DNA of 64,000 nt from Akkermansia biwaensis (GTDB lineage Bacteria > Verrucomicrobiota > Verrucomicrobiia > Verrucomicrobiales > Akkermansiaceae), in NCBI RefSeq assembly GCF_026072915.1, contig NZ_AP025943.1:682001-746000 (forward strand), in the 5' to 3' direction. Below the pieces are notes generated by a model, which ran no database searches, was not told where the DNA came from, and worked only from the letters and a program-made list of their open reading frames with translations. Below, in pieces: positions 63,818-64,000 of this stretch (position 1 is its first letter; the number at the start of each line of letters is the position of its first letter). The translations under genes were made by a program, and so were the position numbers.

Positions 63818-64000
63818 TTAATTCCCGTTTAAAGCATATCTTACGAGACGCGTTAACCAGTTCTTCCGCCGGAAAGAAGCCGCCGCATTTTCTCTCCAAA
63901 GGGAAAAACACCGCCATACCGTCCGAACAACATCCCTGCGGAACATATCGAGGCAAATGGAGCAACGCTGCGCTTCCGTCATAACCGGTTGCCCGGCGCT
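63818..64000 (-). CDS. Partial gene at right edge, C-terminal part, unknown
   Basis: An open minus-strand frame of 60 codons enters from the right edge and ends at TAA (63818-63820). It is rich in Arg, Trp and Phe and ends RKNWLTRLVRYALNGN, which would fit the amphipathic end of a membrane-associated enzyme such as a glycosyltransferase. The upstream part is outside the window and no family can be named. Confidence 0.45.
   Translation of the reverse strand, partial: SAGQPVMTEAQRCSICLDMFRRDVVRTVWRCFSLWRENAAASFRRKNWLTRLVRYALNGN

Overview
This window looks like chromosomal DNA from a Verrucomicrobiota member, most likely Akkermansia or a close relative. That assignment is inferred from a moderately GC-rich sequence, a secreted discoidin-GH2 beta-galactosidase of the type used on mucin glycans, many starts without a clear Shine-Dalgarno sequence, the operon arrangements, and Verrucomicrobia-style exported proteins. 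No database search was run. Most of the window is dense housekeeping sequence. A few lineage-specific or decaying loci are scattered through it.

Layout. 1-1.1 kb: fragment of a ribbon-helix-helix-like protein, a tandem HTH protein and tRNA-Arg(TCT). 1.1-5.3 kb (minus): yceD-rpmF-plsX-7TM/HD hydrolase-ybeY operon. 5.4-7.9 kb: HIT protein, Sua5, shikimate kinase, ribosomal protein S16. 8-10.5 kb (minus): EF-hand protein, Xer recombinase, LysE exporter. 10.5-13.5 kb: trmB, tgt and yajC, plus a NrtR-like regulator. 13.7-17.2 kb: RlpA-like lipoprotein, RNase HIII, HU and three small exported or unknown genes. 17.2-20.1 kb (minus): UbiA-like enzyme, ExbB, ExbD, TonB-like protein and a membrane zinc ribbon. 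20.3-28.3 kb (plus): SurA, beta-galactosidase, ValRS and a membrane zinc-ribbon protein.

28.6-38.3 kb (minus): one long str-S10 ribosomal run, rpsL-rpsG-fusA-rpsJ-rplC-rplD-rplW-rplB-rpsS-(unknown)-rplV-rpsC-rplP-rpmC-rpsQ-rplN. A good sigma70-type promoter lies in front of rpsL and a terminator follows rplN. An exported coiled-coil protein gene sits between rpsS and rplV. 38.4-40.4 kb: gpmI and a hot-dog thioesterase. 40.5-45 kb (plus): NtrB/NtrC-type two-component pair coupled to a GT-C-like membrane protein. 45-52.1 kb (plus): xseB, dxs, a TPR protein, recO, an lptF/G permease, der and oppD.

52.1-56 kb is the least ordinary stretch. It holds a four-helix-bundle protein with a DRG-repeat tail encoded by a 9-bp tandem array, a CAT-like protein without its catalytic histidine, an intact GYF-DUF805 protein beside a decayed copy of itself, and a frameshifted exported protein. 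56.1-62 kb (minus): TonB-dependent receptor with an ABC ATPase and a 945-residue FtsX-type permease. 62-64 kb: tyrA, a lipoprotein broken at a C5/G5 tract and a partial gene at the edge.

Several housekeeping enzymes carry unusual active-site or metal-site changes visible in the translation: TGT without its Cys zinc cluster, YbeY with Asp for its third metal ligand, and Dxs with GDA for GDG. No phage, CRISPR array or complete mobile element is visible. The strongest candidates for something undescribed are the coiled-coil protein in the ribosomal operon, the ExbBD/TonB-like/zinc-ribbon unit and the zinc-cluster-free TGT.
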